The notes beneath the pieces were generated by a model, which saw only the letters and a list, made by a program, of their open reading frames with translations, did no database searches and had not been told where the DNA came from. A stretch of DNA of 64,000 nucleotides from Bacillus siamensis KCTC 13613 (GTDB lineage: Bacteria; Bacillota; Bacilli; Bacillales; Bacillaceae), in assembly GCF_000262045.1 (NCBI RefSeq), contig NZ_AJVF01000039.1, positions 682,001-746,000 on the forward strand, read 5' to 3'. Of this stretch, positions 27,314-34,804 are shown piece by piece. The position numbers and the translations under genes are program-made. Position 1 is the stretch's first letter, and the number at the start of each line of letters is the position of its first letter.

Positions 27314-28091
27314 ATTTCTTAAACACTTTCATCGCTGCATCTGACTGCAGATACTGATAAAACGCTTCTGCTTCTTTACGGTGCTTTGTATCTTTGACGA
27401 TGCCGACAGGGTACACGATCGGATCGTGTGTTTTCGCCGGTGCTTCATCGGTGATTTTCACCTTTTTCGAAATGAGAGCGTCTGTTTTATAGACAAGCCC
27501 GGCATCGACATTTCCGGTTTCAACATAAGAAAGCACCTGGCGGACGTCTTTTGCATAGACGACTTTATCTTTTACCTTGTCCCACAGGGATAATTTAGTC
27601 AATGACTGTTTGGCGTATTGCCCGGCCGGAACGGATTCAGGCGTGCCGAGCGCGATTTTTTCCGTGCTGTCTTTTTTCAGGTCATTCAGATGTGTAAGGT
27701 GTGCGCTGTTTTTCTCGGGCACGATCATGACCAGATCGTTTTTCAAAAGGTCCGTGCTGTCCTTTTTGTCGATATCGCCGTCATGGACAAGCTTTTCGAA
27801 TTTATCTTCGGCTGCCGAGAAGAATAAATCAGCTCCCGCGCCTTGGGAAATTTGTTTTTGCAGTGTGCCTGATGATCCGAAGTTGTCTTGGATGGCAACG
27901 TTTGAATGTGATTTTTCGTAGTTGGTTTGGATTTCTTCAAGCGCGTCCTGAGCGCTGGCCGCTGCGGAAACGGTCAGCGTTACTTTTTCGTTCTGTCCGC
28001 CTTTGGCCGATTGTCCGGATGAGCAGCCCGCAGTTGCGAGGAAAACGGCCATAACCGCAGTTGTGAATAGTGTCGCTTTCTTTTTCAACAT
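27294..28091 (-). CDS. modA: molybdate-binding lipoprotein
   Basis: A 265-residue periplasmic-type binding protein anchored by lipidation. The lipobox is LATAGC (signal MLKKKATLFTTAVMAVFLATAGC). The ModA fold signatures are VSAAASAQDALEEI, SSGTLQKQISQGAGADLFFSA and VYAKDVRQVLSYVETGNVDAGLVY, which contain the Ser, Ala and Tyr residues that hold molybdate in the family. ATG 28091 is chosen because AAGGGG lies 6 bases upstream; an upstream in-frame ATG lacks a site. Equivalent to YvgL. It is divergent from its probable regulator yvgK. Confidence 0.92.
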   Translation of the reverse strand: MLKKKATLFTTAVMAVFLATAGCSSGQSAKGGQNEKVTLTVSAAASAQDALEEIQTNYEKSHSNVAIQDNFGSSGTLQKQISQGAGADLFFSAAEDKFEKLVHDGDIDKKDSTDLLKNDLVMIVPEKNSAHLTHLNDLKKDSTEKIALGTPESVPAGQYAKQSLTKLSLWDKVKDKVVYAKDVRQVLSYVETGNVDAGLVYKTDALISKKVKITDEAPAKTHDPIVYPVGIVKDTKHRKEAEAFYQYLQSDAAMKVFKKYGFTAK

Positions 28092-28130
28092 TGTGCACCC
28101 CTTATAACTGAATATCATTAGATAAAACTA

Positions 28131-28189
28131 ATTATAACGTAATTGTACGTGAGGGTGCGGTTTTTTTTCAATATGTGAACCGTTATAAT
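28131..28189. promoter_or_regulatory. divergent modA-yvgK control region with 9-bp inverted repeats
   Basis: ATTATAACG (28131-28139) and CGTTATAAT (28181-28189) are perfect inverted repeats 41 bases apart. Each contains a TATAAT -10 element reading outward, one toward modA and one toward yvgK. They may be both promoters and regulator half-sites. Confidence 0.5.
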
Positions 28190-28208
28190 AAAAACGGAGC
28201 GTGATAAT

Positions 28209-29135
28209 ATGACAGAAGCCACTTCCTATACAATAGAAGAAGTTGCGGGCCTTTTAAAGGTCTCAAAACTGACAGTATATGATTTGATAAAAAAAGGACT
28301 CATTTCGGCGTACAGGGTCGGAAGACAGATGAGGGTCGATGAAGAGGACTTGAAACAATATAAAGCAAACATGAGGATGTCTAAAGAGCCATCAGCAGCC
28401 AAGGACGCTGATCCGCCCCGCAGGCCGGAGCCGGAAAAAAGCCAGTCTGTTATCATCAGCGGCCAGGATGTGTCGATGGATCTCCTCAGCAAACAGCTGG
28501 AACAAAAGATACAGGCGTCCCCGCTTCGCAAGTACAGCGGCAGCTTAAACAGCTTGATCGAGATGTACCGGGGAGCGTGCGACATCGTCAGTCTGCATCT
28601 GTATGATGGGGAGACGGGGGAGTATAACATCCCGTATGTGAAGCGCATTCTTTCAGGAGAGCCGTTTGCGCTCTTTCATGTCGTGCTTCGGCAGGCCGGA
28701 TTATACGTGAAAAAGGGCAATCCGCTGAACATTCAGGGCTTTCAGGATTTGAGCAGAAAGGATGTCCGTATCGTCAATCGCGAAAAAGGATCAGGCGCGA
28801 GGGTGCTGCTGGATGAACAGCTCAGATCATTCGGCATCACGCCGTCTGAGGTTGCCGGCTACCATGACATTGTCACGGATCATTTGTCAGCGGCTTCACA
28901 AGTATCGGGAGGAAAAGCGGATGCGGGAATCGGCTCGCAGCATGCGGCGCATATCGCCGGAACGGATTTTATCCCGGTAATCAGGGAGCAGTACGATGTG
29001 GTCGTCTTAAAACAAAACCGGGAGCTTGTTCAAAGCGTGCAGGACATTCTCAATTCCGAGGAATTCAAGTCTCAGCTTTCTCAATTATCCGGATATGATA
29101 CGAAAATGACCGGTCGGCTCATATATGAAACATAA
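28209..29135 (+). CDS. yvgK: excisionase-type HTH regulator with periplasmic-binding-protein-like domain
   Basis: A 308-residue cytosolic regulator. Residues 1-55 are a MerR/excisionase-type winged helix (TIEEVAGLLKVSKLTVYDLIKKGLISAYRVGRQMRV). A Pro-rich linker (PSAAKDADPPRRPEPEKS) follows, then a type 2 substrate-binding domain (about residues 75-300) of the PBP-like/ModA-like class (GACDIVSLHLYDGETGEYN, VRIVNREKGSGARVLLDE, GGKADAGIGSQHAAHIAG). Its position divergent from modAB suggests control of the transporter in response to molybdate or molybdopterin, replacing ModE. Ligand binding is inference. Confidence 0.82.
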   Translation: MTEATSYTIEEVAGLLKVSKLTVYDLIKKGLISAYRVGRQMRVDEEDLKQYKANMRMSKEPSAAKDADPPRRPEPEKSQSVIISGQDVSMDLLSKQLEQKIQASPLRKYSGSLNSLIEMYRGACDIVSLHLYDGETGEYNIPYVKRILSGEPFALFHVVLRQAGLYVKKGNPLNIQGFQDLSRKDVRIVNREKGSGARVLLDEQLRSFGITPSEVAGYHDIVTDHLSAASQVSGGKADAGIGSQHAAHIAGTDFIPVIREQYDVVVLKQNRELVQSVQDILNSEEFKSQLSQLSGYDTKMTGRLIYET

Positions 29136-29166
29136 AAAACCCCTCCAATGACGGAGGGGTTTTTTA
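29134..29166. terminator. bidirectional terminator between yvgK and yvgJ
   Basis: The stem AAAACCCCTCC / GGAGGGGTTTT with A and T runs on each side; it overlaps the yvgK stop. Confidence 0.92.
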
Positions 29167-31020
29167 TTGTTTGTAAAACCGCAGCAGGTCGCCGTTTAAT
29201 ATTTTATCGGAGAGCATCAGTTCTTGTTCCGCTTTTTCTTTCTCATCGCTGCATGCGCCCATGTCAGAAAGCGGTTCGCCCGTTTTGCGGTTGTAACACG
29301 TATTTTTCGTATAAATATGATCATTCGTGATAAAGCTGCCGTTTCTCAGCACAGCAAACGGAGTCCGCTCTTTGGAAAACAGGTCATTGCCGAACTGAAT
29401 GCTGCCTTTCGTTTCAATGCCGAGCAGGTGAAGCAGCGTCGGTCTTACATCTACCTGTCCCGCGGCGGAAGCGATCGTTTCCGGCTCACGGTCGGTCACC
29501 CCGGGAATATGAATGATAAACGGCACGCGCTGAAGCTGAACCGTATCAAACGGCGTAATTTCTTCTTTTCCCAAGAATTCGGCAAGTCCTTTATTGTGGG
29601 CTTCGGATATGCCGTAATGATCTCCCATCAGGACGATCATCGCGTTGTCATACAGCCCTTCTTTTTTCAGCTTGTTGAAAAAGTGTTTTAGCGCCTCATC
29701 TTCATAGCGGACCGTCGTCACATAACGGTTTAACAAATCACTGCTAGTGTCCGGTTCCTCAATGAGCTGATCCTGTTTATCAATTTCAAAAGGAAAATGG
29801 TTGGTCAAAGTCAGCAGGCTTGCGTAAAACGGCTGCGGAAGCTTCTTTAATTTTTCCGCTGACTGTTCGAGAAATTCCTTGTCCTTCAGGCCCCAGCCCG
29901 TTGAGTTTTCCGGTGTCACTTTAAATTCATCCGCGTCGAAAAAACGGTCGATGCCGAATGCCCCGTACATCTCATCCCGGTTCCAAAAGGCCTTATGATT
30001 GGCATGCAGAACGGCCGAATAGTACCGATGGTCTTTTAACGTATGGTACAGCGTATTGAACCGGTGGCCGCTTTTTGTGAAAAAAACGGCGCCGCTTGAA
30101 GACGGATACAGCGAATTCGCAGTAATAAATTCTGAATCTGAGGTTTTTCCCTGTTCGGTCTGCTGATAAAAATGAGTGAAGTCATAGCTTTTTTTCCGCA
30201 GCTTATTCATAAACGGGGTAATCTCCCGCCCGTTGACCCGTTCATCCATCACAAAACGCTGTGTTGATTCAAGCGTGACAAAAATCACATTACGCCCTTT
30301 AGCAAGCCCGAATTTTGCATCGGACGGGCGGCTGTAGTCGGCTTGGGTGTAGTTCGCGACCGCCGCGAGACTGTCTTCGTCGGCAAACGCTTTAGCCCCT
30401 GCATTCAACGTTTGCGAAATGGTGTCATACAAATGAAAGTGGAACAGGCCGATTCCTTTTACGAGCGCTTCACGATCAAAAGGATGCCTGAACAGCTTCG
30501 GCTGCTCGGCCTCAGACAGCGCAAGGTTGCACAGCATGAGGCCGGCTGATGCCCACGCATACGCTTTAACAGTCCGGGCGCCCGCTTTTCCCTTACCGGC
30601 TTTATGCTTTCCCGCTAGGTAAAACAGAACCGCAATATCCGCGAATAAAGCGATATACAGCGGGTGAAACAGCTCTTGGACGCTGCTTCCCATATCGCCC
30701 ATATTGCTTGCCTGAAACAAAACCGGTATGGTGATAAAATCAATATAAAACCCGTAAAACACCGTATTCGCAATTAAAATCCCCGTCAGCATCACATTCG
30801 CCGAAAGCAGAAAGATCCGCTGCTTTTTTTCCGTCAGCAGCAGGCCGATGCCGAACAGCGGCACAATAAAGCTCAGCGGGTTAATGAGAAGCAGACATTC
30901 CTCAAGAACAGAATTGTTCTGCAGATCAAAACCGAGCTTGTAAACGACGTATGTTTTTATCCACATGAACAGGATGGACAGGCATAAAAACCGATGATTG
31001 CTGAAAAAGGATTTCTTCAT
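29164..31020 (-). CDS. yvgJ: lipoteichoic acid synthase/primase paralogue (LtaS family)
   Basis: A 618-residue polytopic enzyme: five N-terminal helices (residues 1-175) and an extracytoplasmic sulfatase-fold domain (about 215-600). It transfers glycerophosphate to a glycolipid; the B. subtilis protein YvgJ acts as the LTA primase. The catalytic Thr lies in VIFVTLESTQRFV. Other metal-site segments are HANHKAFWNRDEMYGAFGID, IVLMGDHYGISEAHN and the terminal sulfatase block VPFIIHIPG. GTGAGGAG is upstream of ATG 31020. Length equals the family. Confidence 0.9.
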   Translation of the reverse strand: MKKSFFSNHRFLCLSILFMWIKTYVVYKLGFDLQNNSVLEECLLLINPLSFIVPLFGIGLLLTEKKQRIFLLSANVMLTGILIANTVFYGFYIDFITIPVLFQASNMGDMGSSVQELFHPLYIALFADIAVLFYLAGKHKAGKGKAGARTVKAYAWASAGLMLCNLALSEAEQPKLFRHPFDREALVKGIGLFHFHLYDTISQTLNAGAKAFADEDSLAAVANYTQADYSRPSDAKFGLAKGRNVIFVTLESTQRFVMDERVNGREITPFMNKLRKKSYDFTHFYQQTEQGKTSDSEFITANSLYPSSSGAVFFTKSGHRFNTLYHTLKDHRYYSAVLHANHKAFWNRDEMYGAFGIDRFFDADEFKVTPENSTGWGLKDKEFLEQSAEKLKKLPQPFYASLLTLTNHFPFEIDKQDQLIEEPDTSSDLLNRYVTTVRYEDEALKHFFNKLKKEGLYDNAMIVLMGDHYGISEAHNKGLAEFLGKEEITPFDTVQLQRVPFIIHIPGVTDREPETIASAAGQVDVRPTLLHLLGIETKGSIQFGNDLFSKERTPFAVLRNGSFITNDHIYTKNTCYNRKTGEPLSDMGACSDEKEKAEQELMLSDKILNGDLLRFYKQ

Positions 31021-31061
31021 ATGTATGACTCCTCACCCTAAAAGCGAAAGACGCTTTTTGT

Positions 31062-31544
31062 TTAAGAGATGCGGCCGTGAACCAATTCGTATAAATAATA
31101 GCAGGATACAATCGTTAACCCGGCCAGCACAAGCTGCTCCGAAAAGCTCCCCGTCCTCATATAAAGGGGAAGACGGAAGCGGATGGTTGACGGAAACAGC
31201 AGTTTAATGCCGTTGACGGTCCATGCGTCAAGCACAAGGTGGCTTGCCATTCCGATCATCAGTCCGGCGGAGATGCTTGGATTCGGGATATAGGCTGCCG
31301 TGATGAAAAACATAATTAGCATAAACAGCAGACTGTGTGTAAACGTTCTGTGGCCGAACACCGTGCTTACGATTTTGGACAGAACGGGCAGCGTTCTGCC
31401 GATTTTGCTTTTCGTATGGCATATATCGGGAATCAGCGCCCCAAGGGCACCCGCGGAGGTCATAAGGACCGGATCATACCCGTAATAATACGCAATTGCG
31501 GAACAAGAAGCGATGCCTCCCATGATGTGTGTTTTTCCTGTCAT
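31062..31544 (-). CDS. yvsG: YdjM/DUF457-type membrane-bound metal-dependent hydrolase family protein
   Basis: A 160-residue membrane protein with about four helices. Conserved His/Asp motifs are TGKTHIMGGIASCS (start), GALIPDICHTKSKIGR, HRTFTHSLLFMLIMFF and GMASHLVLDAWTVNGIKLLFP. These match the LexA-binding/YdjM-like family, whose chemistry is unknown. AAAAGGAG precedes ATG 31544. Equivalent to B. subtilis YvsG. It lies 41 bases ahead of yvgJ in the same direction, so co-transcription is possible. Confidence 0.85.
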   Translation of the reverse strand: MTGKTHIMGGIASCSAIAYYYGYDPVLMTSAGALGALIPDICHTKSKIGRTLPVLSKIVSTVFGHRTFTHSLLFMLIMFFITAAYIPNPSISAGLMIGMASHLVLDAWTVNGIKLLFPSTIRFRLPLYMRTGSFSEQLVLAGLTIVSCYYLYELVHGRIS

Positions 31545-31690
31545 TTTTCGCTTCTCCTTTTTATTTTTGCCAAAATCCCCTGAATTACAAATATATCAAG
31601 AGAATGCATGTTTGATCAACAAACTTTACCTGTTCCGCCAAAAGGAAGGAGGATCGGATTCCGCATATTCTGCCGCGGAAAAAGACACAT

Positions 31691-31706
31691 TATAGGTGTA
31701 CCTATA
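31691..31706. promoter_or_regulatory. palindrome at the sspJ transcription start
   Basis: TATAGGT-GT-ACCTATA is a perfect 7-2-7 inverted repeat. It overlaps the sigma-G-like -10 CATTATA (31688-31694). A two-base loop is too tight for RNA, so a DNA operator is more likely. Confidence 0.35.
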
Positions 31707-31727
31707 TTTGATAAAGAGGTGATACAG

Positions 31728-31868
31728 ATGGCTTTCTTTAACAAAGAAAAAGGCAAAAACAGCGATAAAAACAAAAACGTCATTCAAGGTGCGCTTGAGG
31801 ACGCCGGTGCAGCTCTGAAAGACGATCCGCTTCAAGAAGCTGTTCAAAAGAAAAAAAACAACCGCTGA
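31728..31868 (+). CDS. sspJ: small acid-soluble spore protein J
   Basis: A 46-residue minor spore core protein. The sequence MAFFNKEKGKNSDKNKNVI and GALEDAGAALKDDPLQEAVQ, ending KKKNNR, is almost identical to B. subtilis SspJ. ATG 31728 follows AAAGAGGTG. A sigma-G-type -10 (CATTATA, CATnnTA) lies at 31688-31694, with only an imperfect -35, consistent with forespore expression. It has its own terminator immediately after the stop. Confidence 0.93.
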   Translation: MAFFNKEKGKNSDKNKNVIQGALEDAGAALKDDPLQEAVQKKKNNR

Positions 31869-31874
31869 CCATAT

Positions 31875-31906
31875 AAAACGGGTAGGGCGAATGCTCTATC
31901 CGTTTT
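31875..31906 (+). terminator. sspJ terminator
   Basis: The stem AAAACGGgTAGgGC / GCtCTAtCCGTTTT with a GAAT loop. Confidence 0.82.
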
Positions 31907-31923
31907 CCGTCTAATTTTTCCCT

Positions 31924-31952
31924 TTGACAGATCTTTTTATCTCTGATAACCT
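31924..31952 (+). promoter_or_regulatory. sigma-A promoter of the yvsH leader
   Basis: Perfect TTGACA (31924-31929), a 17-base spacer and TAACCT (31947-31952). Transcription would start about 35 bases before the lysine aptamer. Confidence 0.6.
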
Positions 31953-31989
31953 CTGAGTAGAATTGAATGATAAAAATCCTCACTCTTTC

Positions 31990-32167
31990 TCGGTGAGGTA
32001 GAGGTTGCGCTTGATGATGAGTCGCACATGCCAGGCTGATAAGGGGCCGCAAAACATGTGTTAAAGGCATCAGCGCCGAAGTGTAAAGAAAGCCGATCCT
32101 TCTTTATGCTGGGACTGTATCTGAATAAGTGCAGGACTGCCGCGTGCTTTTTCGCGGAGGGCTATCC
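31990..32167 (+). ncRNA. lysine riboswitch (L-box) controlling yvsH
   Basis: Consensus L-box segments occur in the right order: AGGTAGAGGTTGCGC, GATGAGTCG, AGCGCCGAAGTGTAAAG, GCTGGGACTGTATCTGAATA and GCGGAGGGCTATCC. Compare the B. subtilis lysC element (GATAGAGGTGCGA, CGCCGAAG, GCTGG, GGAGGGCTATC). Lysine binding should favour the terminator at 32194-32221 and shut off the permease. Confidence 0.93.
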
Positions 32168-32193
32168 GGAGATCAAGGGTGTGTGTTTCTTTA

Positions 32194-32221
32194 AGCATGG
32201 ACTTTTGTTCAGGCTTTTTTT
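32194..32221 (+). terminator. expression-platform terminator of the lysine riboswitch
   Basis: The stem AGCaTGgAC / GTtCAgGCT (8 of 9 pairs including one wobble) is followed by T7, 60 bases before yvsH. Confidence 0.8.
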
Positions 32222-32280
32222 GTGTGTAAATATGGTCTCGGGGTCTGGTCCGTACGAATGAACAACCAGGAGGTACAGGA

Positions 32281-33693
32281 ATGGAACAGACGAAAAAATG
32301 GGGTTTTTGGTTATTAACGGCATTTGTCGTAGGAAATATGGTAGGCTCGGGCATCTTTTCCCTTCCGAGCACGCTCGCAAAAATCGCGAGCCCGTTCGGC
32401 GCTACATCGGCATGGCTTTTAACGGGAGCCGGTGTGTTAATGATCGCGCTTGTCTTCGGTCACTTATCCATCCGCAAGCCTGAGCTGACGGCGGGGCCGC
32501 AAAGCTATGCGAGAGCGCTGTTCAGCGATCGGAAAAAAGGGAACGCAGCCGGATTCACGATGGTGTGGGGCTACTGGGTGGCGAGCTGGATCAGCAACGT
32601 GGCGATCATCACCAGCCTTGCCGGATATTTAACTTCTTTTTTCCCGATTTTAACGGATAAGCGTGAAATGTTTTCAATCGGCGGTCAGGCGGTTACACTT
32701 GGCCAGCTGCTGACGTTTGCCGTATGTACGGTTTTATTATGGGGCACTCACACGATTCTAGTCTCCAGCATGAACGGTGCGAGTAAATTAAATTTCGTTA
32801 CGACGTTTTCAAAAGTATTAGGATTTATCTTCTTTATCATTGCAGGTTTGTTTGTGTTTCAAACGTCGTTTTTCGATCATTTTTATTTTCCGGTTCAAAC
32901 AGGTCCTCATACGGTTGAGGGAATTGGCGGTCAGGTCCACAATGCGGCGATTTCAACATTATGGGCGTTCGTCGGAATTGAATCGGCAGTCATCTTATCC
33001 GGGCGCGCCCGTTCGCAGCGCGACGTGAAACGCGCCACCATTACAGGCTTATTGATTGCGCTCAGCATCTATATCATCGTGACATTGATTACGATGGGCG
33101 TGCTTCCGCATGGTAAGCTTGTCGGCTCGGAAAAACCGTTTGTTGACGTATTATACGCGATCGTCGGCAATGCGGGAAGCATCATCATGGCGATTTTGGC
33201 GATCCTCTGTCTGTTCGGGACAATGCTCGGCTGGATTCTTCTCGGCTCTGAAGTTCCGTATCAAGCCGCGAAATCAGGAGACTTTCCCGCCGCTTTTGCA
33301 AAAACGAATAAACAGGGCAGCCCGGTTGTGTCGTTAATCGTCACGAACGTGATGTCACAGATCTTTATCTTTTCGGTTATTTCCCGGACAATCAGTGACG
33401 CGTTTACGTTTCTAACAACGGCGGCGACACTCGCTTACCTGATTCCGTATCTCATATCAGCGTTTTACAGCCTGAAGCTCGTGCTGACGGGTGAAACGTA
33501 TGACGAAATCAAGGGTTCAAGAGTGAAGGACGGTTTCATCGCCATCCTTGCCTGCATTTATTCTTTTTACGTCATTATTACGGGAACGGCCGATTTAACG
33601 ACCTTTATTCTCGGGATCGGACTGTTTTTCGTCGGTTTGCTGTTATATCCTTTCGTTTCAAAGAAATTTGCAAACAACAGACAACCCGTATAA
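32281..33693 (+). CDS. yvsH: basic amino acid (lysine) APC-family permease
   Basis: A 470-residue permease of the basic amino acid/polyamine antiporter (ArcD/LysP-like) branch with about 12 helices. The first helix carries the APC substrate motif GSGIFSLPS, and another core motif is STLWAFVGIESAVILSGRARSQRDVKRAT, given here in part. The lysine riboswitch in its leader points to lysine as substrate or regulator. CAGGAGG precedes ATG 32281. Equivalent to B. subtilis YvsH. A shared terminator separates it from the convergent methyltransferase gene. Confidence 0.92.
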   Translation: MEQTKKWGFWLLTAFVVGNMVGSGIFSLPSTLAKIASPFGATSAWLLTGAGVLMIALVFGHLSIRKPELTAGPQSYARALFSDRKKGNAAGFTMVWGYWVASWISNVAIITSLAGYLTSFFPILTDKREMFSIGGQAVTLGQLLTFAVCTVLLWGTHTILVSSMNGASKLNFVTTFSKVLGFIFFIIAGLFVFQTSFFDHFYFPVQTGPHTVEGIGGQVHNAAISTLWAFVGIESAVILSGRARSQRDVKRATITGLLIALSIYIIVTLITMGVLPHGKLVGSEKPFVDVLYAIVGNAGSIIMAILAILCLFGTMLGWILLGSEVPYQAAKSGDFPAAFAKTNKQGSPVVSLIVTNVMSQIFIFSVISRTISDAFTFLTTAATLAYLIPYLISAFYSLKLVLTGETYDEIKGSRVKDGFIAILACIYSFYVIITGTADLTTFILGIGLFFVGLLLYPFVSKKFANNRQPV

Positions 33694-33696
33694 AAA

Positions 33697-33730
33697 AAAA
33701 GACATCTCACGTCTGTGGGATGTCTTTTTT
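33697..33730. terminator. terminator between yvsH and the methyltransferase gene
   Basis: The stem AAAAGACATCtCAC / GTGgGATGTCTTTT with A9 upstream and T6 downstream; functional in either direction. Confidence 0.9.
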
Positions 33731-33742
33731 GGCGTCAGCGGA

Positions 33743-34657
33743 TTACTTTTTGACGGCGTGTATATAATGAATGGTCTCGAATGCGGTTAAATGGTCAGCG
33801 CGCCCGCTGAAAAAACGGTCATTGATAACCGCTGGAGATAAATGTTCATAAATAAGCAGGCCTGATGATTCTAACATTTTTTCAATTTCTTTATAGCTGA
33901 AACACGACAGCATCGGTTCTCCGCCTGCCGCAGCCATTTTCACCATGTTCTCCACTCTGTTTGACAGTCCTTTTTCTTCAAAGAGCGACTCATCCGCATA
34001 ATCAAACACGACAGAGCTGCCGGGCGGGACTTCGGCAAATAATTGTGTAAGCAGGCGGGCCAGATGCTTTTTCGTAAGATAATATGACACACCGAGCAGG
34101 CTGAAAAAGGTTTTTTGGCGGGAAAAACCTTCCTGATTCAGACGGCTGAAAGAAAGCGGAGCCGTAAAGTCCATCGGCGCAAAATGAAGACGGCTCGGGA
34201 TATCGCGCTCAAGACGTGTTAATCTGTTTAATTTGTCTTCCTGTGAAGCGCGGAGATCCACTTCAAAGATGTCTGTGCTGTTTGTCACCTCGGGATGCCT
34301 GAAACAGAAAGTATCCAGCCCTGCGCCGAGGATGACATACTGTTTGGCCCCGAGCTTCACTTCATTCAAAAGCACTTCTTCACAATACGCCGCACGGGCT
34401 AACGGTGTAGGAGACAGCTGAACTTGAGTCACCCATTTTAAGATGTCATCCGGTTTGCCTTGAAGCTTCCGGGCCATGTCTTTGCTGAAAAATGATATAC
34501 CTTGAATCAAATGATCGCTGATGTCCGACAGCTCTTTTTCAGATAAAAGATCTTGTGCCAAGAAATCATCAAATATCACCGGTGTGTCGTATTTACTGTG
34601 GTACGCCCTTACGAAAGCCGACAGCAGGGAAGTCATACTCGCTTTATTTTCTCTCAT
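33743..34657 (-). CDS. SAM-dependent methyltransferase, leucine carboxyl methyltransferase-like (TIGR00027/Ppm1 type)
   Basis: A 304-residue cytosolic class I methyltransferase. The SAM site is VILGAGLDTFCFRHPEV (residues about 107-123), followed by the acidic end of strand 2 in IFEVDLRASQEDKLNRL. The N-terminal block with AYHSKYDTPVIFDDFLAQDLL and the central SLLGVSYYLTKKHLARLL fit the family whose better-known members methylate carboxyl groups or sit in natural-product clusters. The substrate is unknown. It is absent from this position in B. subtilis 168 and has no operon partner. It has a fully consensus sigma-A promoter and an inverted repeat in the leader. Confidence 0.8.
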   Translation of the reverse strand: MRENKASMTSLLSAFVRAYHSKYDTPVIFDDFLAQDLLSEKELSDISDHLIQGISFFSKDMARKLQGKPDDILKWVTQVQLSPTPLARAAYCEEVLLNEVKLGAKQYVILGAGLDTFCFRHPEVTNSTDIFEVDLRASQEDKLNRLTRLERDIPSRLHFAPMDFTAPLSFSRLNQEGFSRQKTFFSLLGVSYYLTKKHLARLLTQLFAEVPPGSSVVFDYADESLFEEKGLSNRVENMVKMAAAGGEPMLSCFSYKEIEKMLESSGLLIYEHLSPAVINDRFFSGRADHLTAFETIHYIHAVKK

Positions 34658-34685
34658 ATTAAAGATCCTCCGTTATTGACATCAA

Positions 34686-34700
34686 TCTCCGGCCGGGAGA
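34686..34700. promoter_or_regulatory. inverted repeat in the methyltransferase leader
   Basis: TCTCCGGCCGGGAGA pairs at 6 of 7 positions around a central C. It lies about 25-40 bases downstream of the expected start and ahead of the ribosome site. Operator or mRNA hairpin. Confidence 0.4.
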
Positions 34701-34732
34701 ATCTCATTATACATGTTAATCCAAAAATGTAA

Positions 34733-34761
34733 ATTATAGCATAAATAAATTTTTTTGTCAA
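34733..34761 (-). promoter_or_regulatory. perfect consensus sigma-A promoter of the methyltransferase gene
   Basis: On the minus strand TTGACA, exactly 17 bases and TATAAT, in an A/T-rich context. Both hexamers are perfect. Confidence 0.9.
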
Positions 34762-34774
34762 GTTTTTGGCGTCA

Positions 34775-34799
34775 TAAAAAGCCGCTGTGACAGCGGCTC
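34775..34799 (-). terminator. fhuD terminator
   Basis: On the minus strand AGCCGCTG-tca-CAGCGGCT followed by T5. Confidence 0.88.
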
Positions 34800-34804
34800 C
34801 CGGG

